From Bacteroides intestinalis DSM 17393 (GTDB lineage Bacteria > Bacteroidota > Bacteroidia > Bacteroidales > Bacteroidaceae): 64,000 bases of DNA. The notes under the pieces were generated by a model. It made no database searches, was not told the origin of the DNA, and saw only the letters and a program-made list of their open reading frames with translations. The translations under genes were made by a program, and so were the position numbers. The stretch spans positions 2,356,001-2,420,000 of the forward strand of contig NZ_ABJL02000008.1 of assembly GCF_000172175.1 (NCBI RefSeq), written 5' to 3'. Positions 35,547 through 43,505 of the stretch are shown one piece after another (position 1 is the stretch's first letter; every line of letters begins with the position of its first letter).

Positions 35547-36188
35547 TCAAATCTTGCCACCCTCCGGCGCTTTCTGTGCAGAGAACGACAATTTATAACC
35601 TTCATAAAGAGCAATTCCATAAAATACGATTGTCATGGAAGCCATATTTTCTATTACCACAGACATCACTTCACTATAACTGGCATCGAAAAGGACGTCC
35701 ATAAAAGAGACTTCATATTCTTTGGCCACCAGACCTACGATAGAGAAGAAATCTCCCATCACACAGCTTATCAACGCCAAAGCAGCACCAATAATGCCGA
35801 ATATTGGGCGTATTCCTTTCCCCTGGCGCATCGCAAATCCTACCAGGAAACCGACACCAATGGCCATATATCCCATCTGATATCCGGTAGAAATAGAAAT
35901 CAAAGCCCAAGCCACAGCACCTGCAATGCATGCCAGCACTCCGAACAATACAGCTTTCGGTAAATTCTCCTCAGCCAACAGTTTTTCCCTGTCTACATAT
36001 CCCGAATAATCTTCAGGCTTAGGAGTGGGAGCCATTTTCTCCAGCTCTTCATCTTTCTGATAGCTTTCACATTCACCTACAAATGCAGGAATAGCCCCGG
36101 TACGCTTGCAAACCAGTCCTCTGCCATTCACGAAATCGCGTGAAACGCAATTACGGCAATAGCGTTCAATGTCATTTTGATCAGTCAT
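35547..36188 (-). CDS. Membrane protein with N-terminal Cys-rich knuckle, unknown function
   Basis: 213 residues. The N-terminus has a short zinc-ribbon-like cluster: YCRNCVSRDF (Cys about 11 and 14), VCKRTG (Cys about 27) and GECESY (Cys about 40). Then come a polar Pro-rich linker, four hydrophobic segments (about 80-100, 105-120, 128-146, 178-196) and a basic tail. I do not recognise a family. The Cys set could bind Zn or Fe. It is leftward and just upstream of valS but the valS promoter lies between. Confidence 0.7.
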   Translation of the reverse strand: MTDQNDIERYCRNCVSRDFVNGRGLVCKRTGAIPAFVGECESYQKDEELEKMAPTPKPEDYSGYVDREKLLAEENLPKAVLFGVLACIAGAVAWALISISTGYQMGYMAIGVGFLVGFAMRQGKGIRPIFGIIGAALALISCVMGDFFSIVGLVAKEYEVSFMDVLFDASYSEVMSVVIENMASMTIVFYGIALYEGYKLSFSAQKAPEGGKI

Positions 36189-36239
36189 AATTACAGTGTC
36201 TAATGTCGTTACTTAAGTTGCTTATTAATAGTTTTTTTG

Positions 36240-36289
36240 CAAATATAAAGCTAATTTCCTACGTGACATTTAATAAATGTATATTTTTG
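36240..36289. promoter_or_regulatory. Divergent -7 elements
   Basis: Minus-strand TATATTTG (36247-36240) serves the leftward Cys-rich membrane protein; plus-strand TATTTTTG (36282-36289) serves DUF3810, 20 bases before its ATG. Confidence 0.55.
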
Positions 36290-36308
36290 CCTTTCAAATA
36301 AATTTGCG

Positions 36309-37358
36309 ATGAAATATAAGCTGAAGATTCGTTATATCGTGCTATGCACACTCTTGTTAGTAGTCTGGACCACACAGCTCATTCCGGCTATGGGAAAAAT
36401 ATATGCACACAGCGTATATCCTGTCATAGCTTATATTCTTTCGTCTTTCTCCCGCCTCATTCCCTTTGCCATAGACGACTTATTCATAGCCCTCAGCATT
36501 GCGGGCGTACTCCTCTACCCTGCCTATGCCCGCCGCTTTCAGAAGAAAAAATGGAAACGCATCTTGCTGAATGATATTGAATATCTGTTATGGATATACG
36601 TCTGGTTCTATCTGACTTGGGGACTTAATTATTCACAGCCCAATTTCTACCAACGGACAAAGATTCCTTATACCGCATACACTCCCGAAAACTTCCGGAA
36701 CTTTGTTGATGATTACGTTGACAAACTGAATGGATCGTATGTAGATGTAACCACTATCAACAAGGACCTTATCCGCCGGGAAACAGTTCGCGGATACAAT
36801 CAGATCAGTGATACGCTGGGTGTACATCATCCTTTCCATAAGTCACCACGAGTGAAGACAATGCTTTTCACTCCGCTGATTTCCATGGTGGGCGTCACCG
36901 GTAGCATGGGACCTTTCTTCTGCGAATTTACTTTGAATGGAGATCTGCTCCCTTCACAGTATCCTGCCACGTATGCGCATGAACTGGCACATTTATTGGG
37001 CATTTCCAGCGAAGCGGAAGCCAACTTCTACGCTTATCAGGTCTGTACCCGTTCGCAAGCGCGAGGTATCCGTTTCTGCGGATACTTTTCAGTGCTGGGA
37101 CACGTACTTGTCAATGCCCGCCGCCTGATGGATGAAGAAGAATACAAAGAGCTCTTCAACCGGATACGTCCCGAAATCATAGAACTGGCTAAAAGTAATC
37201 AGGAATACTGGACGGAAAAATACAGTCCACTCATCGGAGATATACAAGACTGGATATACGACCTGTACCTGAAAGGAAACAAGATACAAAGTGGCCGCAA
37301 GAACTACTCCGAAGTAGTCGGTTTGCTTATATCCTATTATACACATTGCAATAAATAA
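36309..37358 (+). CDS. DUF3810 membrane protein with HELAH metallopeptidase motif
   Basis: 349 residues. Three hydrophobic segments lie in the first about 110 residues (about 10-28, 39-75, 92-108). A periplasmic or cytosolic domain follows with YAHELAHLLGISSEAEANFYAY (about 223-244): an HExxH-type zinc motif with a downstream Glu, as in gluzincins. DUF3810 has no assigned role that I know. The arrangement suggests a membrane-bound metalloprotease (inference). mazG starts 12 bases after its stop codon. Confidence 0.83.
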   Translation: MKYKLKIRYIVLCTLLLVVWTTQLIPAMGKIYAHSVYPVIAYILSSFSRLIPFAIDDLFIALSIAGVLLYPAYARRFQKKKWKRILLNDIEYLLWIYVWFYLTWGLNYSQPNFYQRTKIPYTAYTPENFRNFVDDYVDKLNGSYVDVTTINKDLIRRETVRGYNQISDTLGVHHPFHKSPRVKTMLFTPLISMVGVTGSMGPFFCEFTLNGDLLPSQYPATYAHELAHLLGISSEAEANFYAYQVCTRSQARGIRFCGYFSVLGHVLVNARRLMDEEEYKELFNRIRPEIIELAKSNQEYWTEKYSPLIGDIQDWIYDLYLKGNKIQSGRKNYSEVVGLLISYYTHCNK

Positions 37359-37370
37359 CCCTATAAAGAT

Positions 37371-38159
37371 ATGTTACATACAAGAAAAGAACAGATGGAA
37401 GCCTTCGGACGCTTCCTGGACATACTCGACGAACTCCGCGAGAAATGTCCCTGGGACCGCAAGCAGACTAACGAAAGTCTGCGTCCCAACACCATTGAAG
37501 AAACTTATGAACTTTGTGACGCCTTGATACGTGACGATAAAAATGATATCTGCAAAGAGCTGGGAGACGTCTTGCTACACGTAGCTTTCTACGCAAAGAT
37601 CGGTTCCGAGAAAGGCGATTTTGACATGAAAGATGTATGCGATCACCTTTGCGAGAAATTAATCTTCCGCCATCCCCATGTGTTCGGTGACGTAAAAGCA
37701 GATACTGCCGGACAAGTTTCCGAAAACTGGGAACAACTAAAGTTAAGAGAGAAAGGTGGAAACAAGAGTGTGTTGAGTGGTGTTCCTGCCGCCCTCCCTT
37801 CACTCATCAAGGCTTACCGTATTCAGGACAAAGCCCGCAACGTCGGCTTCGACTGGGAAGAACGGGAACAAGTATGGGATAAGGTAAAAGAAGAAATCCA
37901 GGAGTTTCAGACAGAAGTGGCCAATATGGATAAGGACAAAGCAGAAGCCGAATTCGGGGATGTACTATTCAGCCTCATCAATGCCGCACGCCTCTACAAG
38001 ATCAATCCGGATAATGCATTAGAGCACACTAACCAGAAATTTATCAACCGCTTTAATTATCTGGAAGCACATACCATCAAGGAAGGCAAAAACTTGCATG
38101 ATATGACTCTGGAAGAGATGGACGTCCTCTGGAACGAAGCTAAAAAGCTGGAAAAATAA
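37371..38159 (+). CDS. mazG: Nucleoside triphosphate pyrophosphohydrolase MazG
   Basis: 262 residues with two tandem MazG domains. Each has the EExxE-type metal site: ETYELCDALIRDD...ELGDVLLH (about 43-70) and the second around EEIQEFQTEVANMDKDKAEAEFGDVLFS (about 177-204). MazG removes noncanonical NTPs and lowers ppGpp under stress. N-terminal signature CPWDRKQTNESLRPNTIEE is the usual one. Co-transcribed with DUF3810. Confidence 0.95.
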   Translation: MLHTRKEQMEAFGRFLDILDELREKCPWDRKQTNESLRPNTIEETYELCDALIRDDKNDICKELGDVLLHVAFYAKIGSEKGDFDMKDVCDHLCEKLIFRHPHVFGDVKADTAGQVSENWEQLKLREKGGNKSVLSGVPAALPSLIKAYRIQDKARNVGFDWEEREQVWDKVKEEIQEFQTEVANMDKDKAEAEFGDVLFSLINAARLYKINPDNALEHTNQKFINRFNYLEAHTIKEGKNLHDMTLEEMDVLWNEAKKLEK

Positions 38160-38177
38160 AAACTCAAATGCATAGGA

Positions 38178-38265
38178 CTGCGAAGATTCACACTTGCGGC
38201 TGCGAAGGTCATCACTTATACAAGTGAAGGCTTACATTCCCGCAAGTGTAAGCCTTCGCAGCCGC
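38178..38265. repeat. Dyad-symmetric array, 22-bp step (CTGCGAAG)
   Basis: CTGCGAAG begins at 38178 and 38200, and GAAGG falls at 38204 and 38226 (22-bp steps). GCGGCTGCGAAGG (38196-38208) is exactly complementary to 38253-38265; AAGGCTTACA (38227-38236) to 38247-38256. The two dyad centres (38230.5 and 38241.5) differ by 11 bp, half the step. It lies between convergent mazG and the Spy-like gene. Confidence 0.82.
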
Positions 38266-38288
38266 ATGTATCGGCTATAGACGAAAAA

Positions 38289-38304
38289 AGGAGCCGAAGC
38301 TCCT
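38289..38304 (-). terminator. Terminator of the sigma-factor operon
   Basis: AGGAGC and GCTCCT with a 4-nt UUCG-type loop (minus strand CTTCGG), followed by six T. Located 9 bases past the stop of the Spy-like gene. Confidence 0.85.
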
Positions 38305-38313
38305 AATATTCTG

Positions 38314-38787
38314 TTATTTTTTCTTTCCTTGCGGTTTTTGAGGTTCTCCACCTTTATGATGCATCCCCTTCAGCAACTCACGGTTAAAACGCATTTCAGC
38401 ACGCTGTACTAAATATATCTTTTTGTTCGAAAGTATCTTCTTGAACTTCTCATAGTAAGTTTTCTCCAGACGGTTGGTAGCAATACGAGCATCGTATACA
38501 CCTTCTAAAATCTCATTATATTGCGCTTCGGTCGTCTTTTCATCCCTTCCTTTTCGAAGTAAGTTCCATGCCTCATCATTCAGTTGCTTTTTGCGATCCT
38601 GTAATTCAAAATAAACAGGAAAGAATTTAGCGGCTTCTTCCTTAGTCAATCCGGCTTTCTCAGTGATATACGCTTTCTGCTTGGCGCGGAATTCGTCAGG
38701 AGACAAATGTTGATTACATCCGTCCATAGCCCATGACAAGGGGATGAAACTGCACATCACAATAAACAAAACAATCAGCTTTTTCAT
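38314..38787 (-). CDS. Small exported helical protein (Spy/CpxP-like)
   Basis: 157 residues. A signal peptide (MKKLIVLFIVMCSFIPLSWA) is followed by all-helical sequence with KAGLTKEEAAKFFPVYFELQDRKKQL and a basic C-terminus (KPQGKKK). The layout and length recall Spy/CpxP/Heavy-metal-resistance-type periplasmic helical chaperones, but the match is by pattern only. It is the last gene of an operon with an ECF sigma factor, so it is likely an effector or sensor. Confidence 0.68.
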   Translation of the reverse strand: MKKLIVLFIVMCSFIPLSWAMDGCNQHLSPDEFRAKQKAYITEKAGLTKEEAAKFFPVYFELQDRKKQLNDEAWNLLRKGRDEKTTEAQYNEILEGVYDARIATNRLEKTYYEKFKKILSNKKIYLVQRAEMRFNRELLKGMHHKGGEPQKPQGKKK

Positions 38788-38819
38788 TTTCTTCTCATAC
38801 AGTTAAGTTGTTACTCACA

Positions 38820-39194
38820 TCACTCTGCACCGGCGTCTGTGAGATAGACATACAGCGAATAATCATCCAGCATGGAATTATCCAGCACAGCACTGATATA
38901 TTCATCAGAAACAACTTCGGTTTCAGGTTCGTCCATCGCTATCCGGTTGTTAACAGGTGTACGGTCAGTAGAAGCAACGCGGATAATCAATGCTGCACCG
39001 GCAAACATGGCAGTCATATATACCCATGGCTTAATTCTCTCCCACTTCGTAGGTTCTCTCTTAATAATTGCAGGTGTTTCCTTTTCGGGAAGCCGGCTCA
39101 TCACCTCTGAAGTAAGATTCTCAAAGTATCCGTCAGGAACACGGAAAACATTTTCCTTCCCTACCTTCTTCAATATGTTATCTTCTTCTTTCAT
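38820..39194 (-). CDS. Small single-pass membrane protein, candidate anti-sigma factor
   Basis: 124 residues. Cytosolic N-terminus (about 1-50, with FRVPDGYFENLTSEVMSRLP), one membrane segment (about 56-73: WVYMTAMFAGAALIIRV) and an acidic outer tail. The topology and position directly after an ECF sigma gene fit an anti-sigma factor, though it lacks the ZAS His/Cys motif. FENLTSEVMSRLPEKE is common in Bacteroidota genes at such loci. Gap of 48 bases to the sigma gene. Confidence 0.65.
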   Translation of the reverse strand: MKEEDNILKKVGKENVFRVPDGYFENLTSEVMSRLPEKETPAIIKREPTKWERIKPWVYMTAMFAGAALIIRVASTDRTPVNNRIAMDEPETEVVSDEYISAVLDNSMLDDYSLYVYLTDAGAE

Positions 39195-39242
39195 AAGCTT
39201 TTTTCCTCTCTGTTAGGTTAGACTATGTTTTGGGGTAAAGGT

Positions 39243-39797
39243 TTAAAGCTCTCCCTCCAAAAACTTCTCGATTTTTTTCACGGCATGATGATAAGAGGCT
39301 TTCAGAGCGCCGACAGATGTACCGAAGATGTCGGACATCTCCTCGTATTTCATTTCCTGGTAATACTTTAAGTTGAATACCATACGTTGCTTTTCCGGCA
39401 GTGTAAGCAATGCTTTCTGTAGAGACTTCTGTGCTCGGTCTCCGGAGAAATAGGGATCGCTTTCCAGTTTCTGAAGTGCAGAAGCATCTTCATCATCGAT
39501 AGAAACAGTAGTTACAGCGCGTTGTTTATTTAGGAAAGTCAAACATTCATTCAAAGCGATGCGATAGAGCCAGGTAGAAAGCTTCGCATCTCCACGGAAA
39601 TAATCGATATTGGTCCATGCCTTAATGAACGTGTTCTGAAGTAAGTCATTGGCATCTTCATGCAAAAGCACCATACGACGGATCTGCCAGTATAATTGTT
39701 CGCTATATTGCGCAACAATCAACTCAAACCCTCGCTTTTGTGTACTTTCATCTTGTAGAAGCTCCAGCACTTCGCGTTCATTATAGGAAGGATTCAT
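39243..39797 (-). CDS. ECF-type RNA polymerase sigma factor
   Basis: 184 residues. Region 2 reads QLYWQIRRMVLLHEDANDLLQNTFIKAW...LSTWLYRIALNECL (about 32-80), region 4 LPEKQRMVFNLKYYQEMKYEEMSDIFGTSVGALKASYHHAVKKIEKFL (about 128-175; shown in part in family terms). It lacks region 3, as for group 4 sigma factors. Downstream genes encode a putative anti-sigma and a Spy-like protein. Promoter for the operon is at 40170-40198, upstream of the small sorting-domain gene. Confidence 0.93.
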   Translation of the reverse strand: MNPSYNEREVLELLQDESTQKRGFELIVAQYSEQLYWQIRRMVLLHEDANDLLQNTFIKAWTNIDYFRGDAKLSTWLYRIALNECLTFLNKQRAVTTVSIDDEDASALQKLESDPYFSGDRAQKSLQKALLTLPEKQRMVFNLKYYQEMKYEEMSDIFGTSVGALKASYHHAVKKIEKFLEGEL

Positions 39798-39817
39798 AAG
39801 TATCTATTCCGTTTTGT

Positions 39818-40138
39818 TTATTTGATTACCACTTTCCGCACGACATTCCCAATCTTAAAGATGTAATAACCTTTAGGCAAATTCACCTGAACGGTGACAT
39901 CCGTAGAGTCAATGCGTATCGTGGTAAGTTTCACGCCTACAATATTGTAGACTTCCATCTGGGAGCCGGGTTCTGCATTCTGCACACGTACCCGGTTATC
40001 CACCGAAACAGTCAGCACAATAGTAGAAGACGGCTGCTCTTTCTGAGCCGTTTCCTGCTTCCGACCGTCCTGCGCCCATGCCACGGACTGCGACGAAAAA
40101 GTCAACAAAAAGAAAAAACAGTAGAGTAACTTTCTCAT
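39818..40138 (-). CDS. Small exported protein with C-terminal sorting-domain-like fold
   Basis: 106 residues. Signal peptide ending VAWAQ, a polar Gln/Lys-rich spacer, then about 65 residues resembling the Bacteroidota T9SS/Por type A C-terminal domain (VEVYNIVGVKL-like: MEVYNIVGVKLTTIRI and LPKGYYIFKIGNVVRKVVIK). Here the domain stands almost alone without a cargo. It is the first gene of the sigma-factor operon (20 bases upstream of the sigma gene). Function unknown. Confidence 0.72.
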   Translation of the reverse strand: MRKLLYCFFFLLTFSSQSVAWAQDGRKQETAQKEQPSSTIVLTVSVDNRVRVQNAEPGSQMEVYNIVGVKLTTIRIDSTDVTVQVNLPKGYYIFKIGNVVRKVVIK

Positions 40139-40169
40139 CTATAAGCCTATGTTTTCAGATTATTCCGTA

Positions 40170-40202
40170 CAAATATACGGCATTCGGTTCGATAAAACAA
40201 AA
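40170..40202 (-). promoter_or_regulatory. Promoter of the sigma-factor operon
   Basis: Minus-strand TTTTG (40202-40198) and TATATTTG (40177-40170) spaced by 20 bases: a good match to the Bacteroides -33/-7 consensus. So the operon appears to use the housekeeping sigma. Confidence 0.65.
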
Positions 40203-40220
40203 AACAGACAGTTAAATGAT

Positions 40221-40411
40221 AAATTAGGGGCTATGCCGCTAATTTAAGTTACGAGCTACGGGATACAAGATACAAGTACTTTGCAGCGTGAAAGTAGCTT
40301 TATTTCCCTCCTAAGAGAAGAATAAATTAAAATAGTTTTAACCATAAATAGCATACCGAAAGGCACTTGTAACTTGTAGCCCGTCACTAATTTAGTGCTA
40401 TGCACTAAATT
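40221..40411. repeat. Compound palindromic element, 7-bp step, bounded by two GCTATGC hairpins
   Basis: Outer hairpins: AAATTAGGGGC tat GCCGCTAATTT (40221-40245, one mismatch) and AATTTAGTGC tat GCACTAAATT (40389-40411, perfect). Inner arms 40258-40278 and 40364-40384 pair at 18 of 21 positions and repeat in 7-bp steps (TACGGGA, TACAAGA, TACAAGT; mirrored ACTTGTA, ACTTGTA). The right hairpin overlaps the rnz stop codon and probably serves as its terminator. The T9SS-like gene's promoter lies just right-to-left upstream of it. Confidence 0.8.
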
Positions 40412-41324
40412 ATACCTCTAGGCACAGCGTTTCCTTAGCCAGCACCGTCTCAGGGAAAACAGCCGAAGCTTCTTTAAGCAAAATATTCTCATCCTCATAA
40501 CGGGCAGAGAAATGCCCGATCACCATTTTTTTCACTCCTGCTGCCTTGGCTATCTCTCCCGCCTGAGCAGCAGTAGTATGAAAAGTTTCTTTGGCACGAG
40601 GCAAATCCGCATTTGCAAAAGTGGCCTCATGGAATAGTAAATCTACTCCTTTTATTTGTTCTGCAATCTCAGGCATATAGATGGTATCCGAACAATAGGC
40701 ATAACTACGCGGTGGATCAGACGGACGCGTCAATAAGGAATTGGAAACGATTTTGCCTTCCGGAGTCACATAATCTTCCCCATTCTTTATCCTATTCAAC
40801 TCGTATACCGGCACTTCATAGAAGTCGACCATCTCCCGAATGATATGATTGGGGCGCTGCTTCTCTGCAAACAGAAAACCACAACAAGGCATACGATGAC
40901 GCAATGGAATGGTAGTCACTGTCAGAGAACGATCTTCATAGATCATTCCAGGTTCTTTCGTCTCAAACTCATGGAAAAGAACCTGATACGTCATTTGCCG
41001 GCAAAAGAAACTTAGCATCGGAACAAATAGGGCTTCCAACCCTTTCGGTGAATGGATATGTAACTCAGCCGTGCGCCCCAGCAGATTAAGCGTGGATATC
41101 AATCCCAGCAAACCAAAGCAGTGATCTCCATGCAGATGAGAAATAAAAATATGATTCAAGCGGGAAAACTTCAGTCGGGACTTGCGGAATTGTAATTGCG
41201 ATCCTTCTCCGCAGTCTATCATATAAAGTTTGTCACGCACATTCACCACTTGCGAAGTGGCAAAATGACGGGTAGTAGGCAGCGCAGAGCCGCAGCCCAG
41301 TATATGTAATTCAAATTTCTCCAT
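40410..41324 (-). CDS. rnz: Ribonuclease Z
   Basis: 304 residues from ATG at 41324. A longer frame reaches back to 41459, but those codons (including HRGHGGHG) simply translate the 9-bp-step repeat upstream and overlap the promoter. Metallo-beta-lactamase fold; metal motif HLHGDHCFGLLG (about 61-72), His further on near 140 and 266, exosite region GLEALFVPM. It matures tRNA 3' ends by endonucleolytic cleavage, which is needed here because CCA is not always encoded. Length is that of the short form. Confidence 0.95.
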   Translation of the reverse strand: MEKFELHILGCGSALPTTRHFATSQVVNVRDKLYMIDCGEGSQLQFRKSRLKFSRLNHIFISHLHGDHCFGLLGLISTLNLLGRTAELHIHSPKGLEALFVPMLSFFCRQMTYQVLFHEFETKEPGMIYEDRSLTVTTIPLRHRMPCCGFLFAEKQRPNHIIREMVDFYEVPVYELNRIKNGEDYVTPEGKIVSNSLLTRPSDPPRSYAYCSDTIYMPEIAEQIKGVDLLFHEATFANADLPRAKETFHTTAAQAGEIAKAAGVKKMVIGHFSARYEDENILLKEASAVFPETVLAKETLCLEV

Positions 41325-41331
41325 AACACTG

Positions 41332-41339
41332 CAAAGATA
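41332..41339 (-). promoter_or_regulatory. Promoter -7 element of rnz
   Basis: Minus-strand TATCTTTG, 7 bases before the chosen ATG, giving a very short leader; supports the downstream start. Confidence 0.6.
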
Positions 41340-41350
41340 CGGAAATTCAC

Positions 41351-41423
41351 CACAGAGGGCACAGAGAACATAGAGTTTTTTCTGCTTGATAAGAAGTACT
41401 CCGTGGCCTCCGTGTCCCCTATG
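41351..41423. repeat. Dyad-symmetric array, 9-bp step (CACAGAG)
   Basis: CACAGAG, CACAGAG and CATAGAG begin at 41351, 41360 and 41369; CTCCGTG, CTCCGTG and CCCTATG at 41399, 41408 and 41417. All pairs mirror around 41387. It sits between rnz and rpsA, both leftward. Confidence 0.85.
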
Positions 41424-41488
41424 ATGAAAAAAGAAAAGGGTACCTGTAATAACAAGCACCCTTTACCTTATTTATTATATAGAAGTGA

Positions 41489-43285
41489 TTACTTCTTTCC
41501 AGCTTCCATTTGCTCTTTCAAAGCAGCCAGAGCGTCGATGTCGCCCAAAGTAGTAGAAGCAGCCTGGTTTTGAATAGCCGGAGCGTCTTCTCTCTTATTG
41601 CCAGCCGGCTTCTTACCAGCAGCCTTCTTTTCAGCTCTTTCTTCTGCCTTTGCAGCATCTTCGAAGATACGGCTGTGAGAAAGGATGATACGCTTAGCAT
41701 CTTTGTTGAACTCAATAACCTTGAATGACAGTTTCTCATCCATCTGAGCCTGAGAACCATCTTCCTTAACGAGGTGTTTCGGAGTAGCGAAACCTTCTAC
41801 ACCGTATGGCAGAGCAACAACAGCACCCTTATCCAGCATTTCGATGATAGTACCTTCGTGTACAGAACCTACAGTGAATACTGTTTCGAATACATCCCAG
41901 GGGTTTTCTTCAAGTTGCTTGTGGCCAAGGCTCAAGCGACGGTTTTCTTTGTCGATTTCCAGTACCTGAACTTCGATGTCTGCACCGATCTGAGTGAATT
42001 CAGAAGGATGCTTAACTTTCTTAGTCCAAGACAGGTCAGAGATGTGGATCAAACCGTCAACACCTTCTTCGATTTCAACAAATACACCGAAGTTAGTGAA
42101 GTTACGAACCTTAGCAGTGTGCTTAGAACCTACAGGATACTTCTCTTCGATAGTTTCCCACGGATCTTGTTTCAGTTGTTTGATACCCAAAGACATCTTA
42201 CGTTCTTCACGGTCCAGAGTCAGAACTACAGCTTCAACTTCGTCACCTACCTTCATGAAGTCTTGTGCAGAACGCAAGTGTTGTGACCAAGACATTTCAG
42301 ATACGTGGATCAAACCTTCAACGCCCGGAGCGATTTCGATGAATGCACCGTAGTCAGCCATAACCACTACTTTACCCTTCACCTTGTCGCCAACTTTCAG
42401 TTCAGCGCTAAGAGCATCCCAAGGATGCGGAGTGAGTTGCTTCAGACCGAGAGCGATACGCTTCTTCTCATCGTCGAAATCAAGGATAACAACGTTGAGC
42501 TTCTGATCGAGTTCAACCACTTCCTTCGGATCGCTTACGCGGCCCCAAGACAGGTCAGTGATGTGAATCAAACCGTCTACACCACCCAAGTCGATGAATA
42601 CACCGTATGATGTGATATTCTTAACGGTACCCTCAAGAACTTGTCCTTTTTCAAGTTTACCGATAATTTCTTTCTTCTGTTGTTCCAGTTCAGCTTCGAT
42701 AAGAGCCTTGTGAGAAACAACCACGTTCTTGAATTCCTGGTTGATCTTAACAACCTTGAATTCCATAGTTTTGCCAACGAATACATCGTAGTCGCGGATA
42801 GGTTTCACGTCGATCTGAGAACCCGGCAAGAAAGCTTCGATACCGAATACGTCTACGATCATACCACCCTTTGTGCGGCACTTGATGTAACCCTTGATAA
42901 TTTCTTCGTTTTCCAAAGCAGCGTTCACACGATCCCAAGAGCGAGTAGCGCGAGCTTTACGGTGAGACAGAACCAACTGTCCTTTTTTGTCTTCCTGGTT
43001 TTCGATGTATACTTCTACAGTATCGCCGATCTTCAAGTCAGGATTGTAGCGGAATTCATTCAAAGGAATGATACCGTCTGATTTGTAACCGATGTTCACA
43101 ACAACTTCACGTTTGTTCATCGCGATTACAGTTCCGTCAACTACCTCACGGTCGTTAACTTTGTTAAGCGTACTGTCGTAAGCCTTTTCCAACTCTTCGT
43201 GGCTGGCACCACCGAAGGTTTCGCCATTTTCATAAGCATCCCAGTTGAAGTCTTCAACAGGCGCTACATTTTTTAAGTTTTCCAT
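41489..43285 (-). CDS. rpsA: 30S ribosomal protein S1
   Basis: 598 residues. Six S1 (OB-fold) domains at roughly 50-120, 135-205, 215-290, 300-375, 390-460, 475-550, e.g. GTVKNITSYGVFIDLGGVDGLIHITDLSW. A Lys/Ala-rich tail ends with DIDALAALKEQMEAGKK. S1 binds mRNA 5' regions and helps initiation on weak Shine-Dalgarno messages, as most Bacteroides messages are. Promoter at 43351-43381. Confidence 0.97.
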   Translation of the reverse strand: MENLKNVAPVEDFNWDAYENGETFGGASHEELEKAYDSTLNKVNDREVVDGTVIAMNKREVVVNIGYKSDGIIPLNEFRYNPDLKIGDTVEVYIENQEDKKGQLVLSHRKARATRSWDRVNAALENEEIIKGYIKCRTKGGMIVDVFGIEAFLPGSQIDVKPIRDYDVFVGKTMEFKVVKINQEFKNVVVSHKALIEAELEQQKKEIIGKLEKGQVLEGTVKNITSYGVFIDLGGVDGLIHITDLSWGRVSDPKEVVELDQKLNVVILDFDDEKKRIALGLKQLTPHPWDALSAELKVGDKVKGKVVVMADYGAFIEIAPGVEGLIHVSEMSWSQHLRSAQDFMKVGDEVEAVVLTLDREERKMSLGIKQLKQDPWETIEEKYPVGSKHTAKVRNFTNFGVFVEIEEGVDGLIHISDLSWTKKVKHPSEFTQIGADIEVQVLEIDKENRRLSLGHKQLEENPWDVFETVFTVGSVHEGTIIEMLDKGAVVALPYGVEGFATPKHLVKEDGSQAQMDEKLSFKVIEFNKDAKRIILSHSRIFEDAAKAEERAEKKAAGKKPAGNKREDAPAIQNQAASTTLGDIDALAALKEQMEAGKK

Positions 43286-43350
43286 TAAATAAAATAAGTT
43301 GTTTAATAATTAATTGAGTGAGACATTATATTAGCTCATAAATTCGGGCG

Positions 43351-43381
43351 CAAAGATAGTAGTATTTTCTTGAAGAGCAAA
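43351..43381 (-). promoter_or_regulatory. rpsA promoter
   Basis: Minus-strand TTTG (43381-43378) and TATCTTTG (43358-43351), 19-base spacer, then GCGCCC. Leader of about 60 nt to the start codon at 43285. Confidence 0.7.
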
Positions 43382-43505
43382 AAGTTCCATCTGTTATTTC
43401 TCGGTATTTTTACATCCGGCTCGTATAAAAATAGTGGGAACTCCGACCGAGTTATTTTGTATAGAGAACGAAACAAGGCAAAAACGTTCTGTAGGTGGTG
43501 CGTTT

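Noticed and set aside
41325..41459. 45-residue N-terminal extension of RNase Z
   Set aside because: It translates the 9-bp-step repeat and passes through the promoter; the known RNase Z start matches MEKFELHILG.
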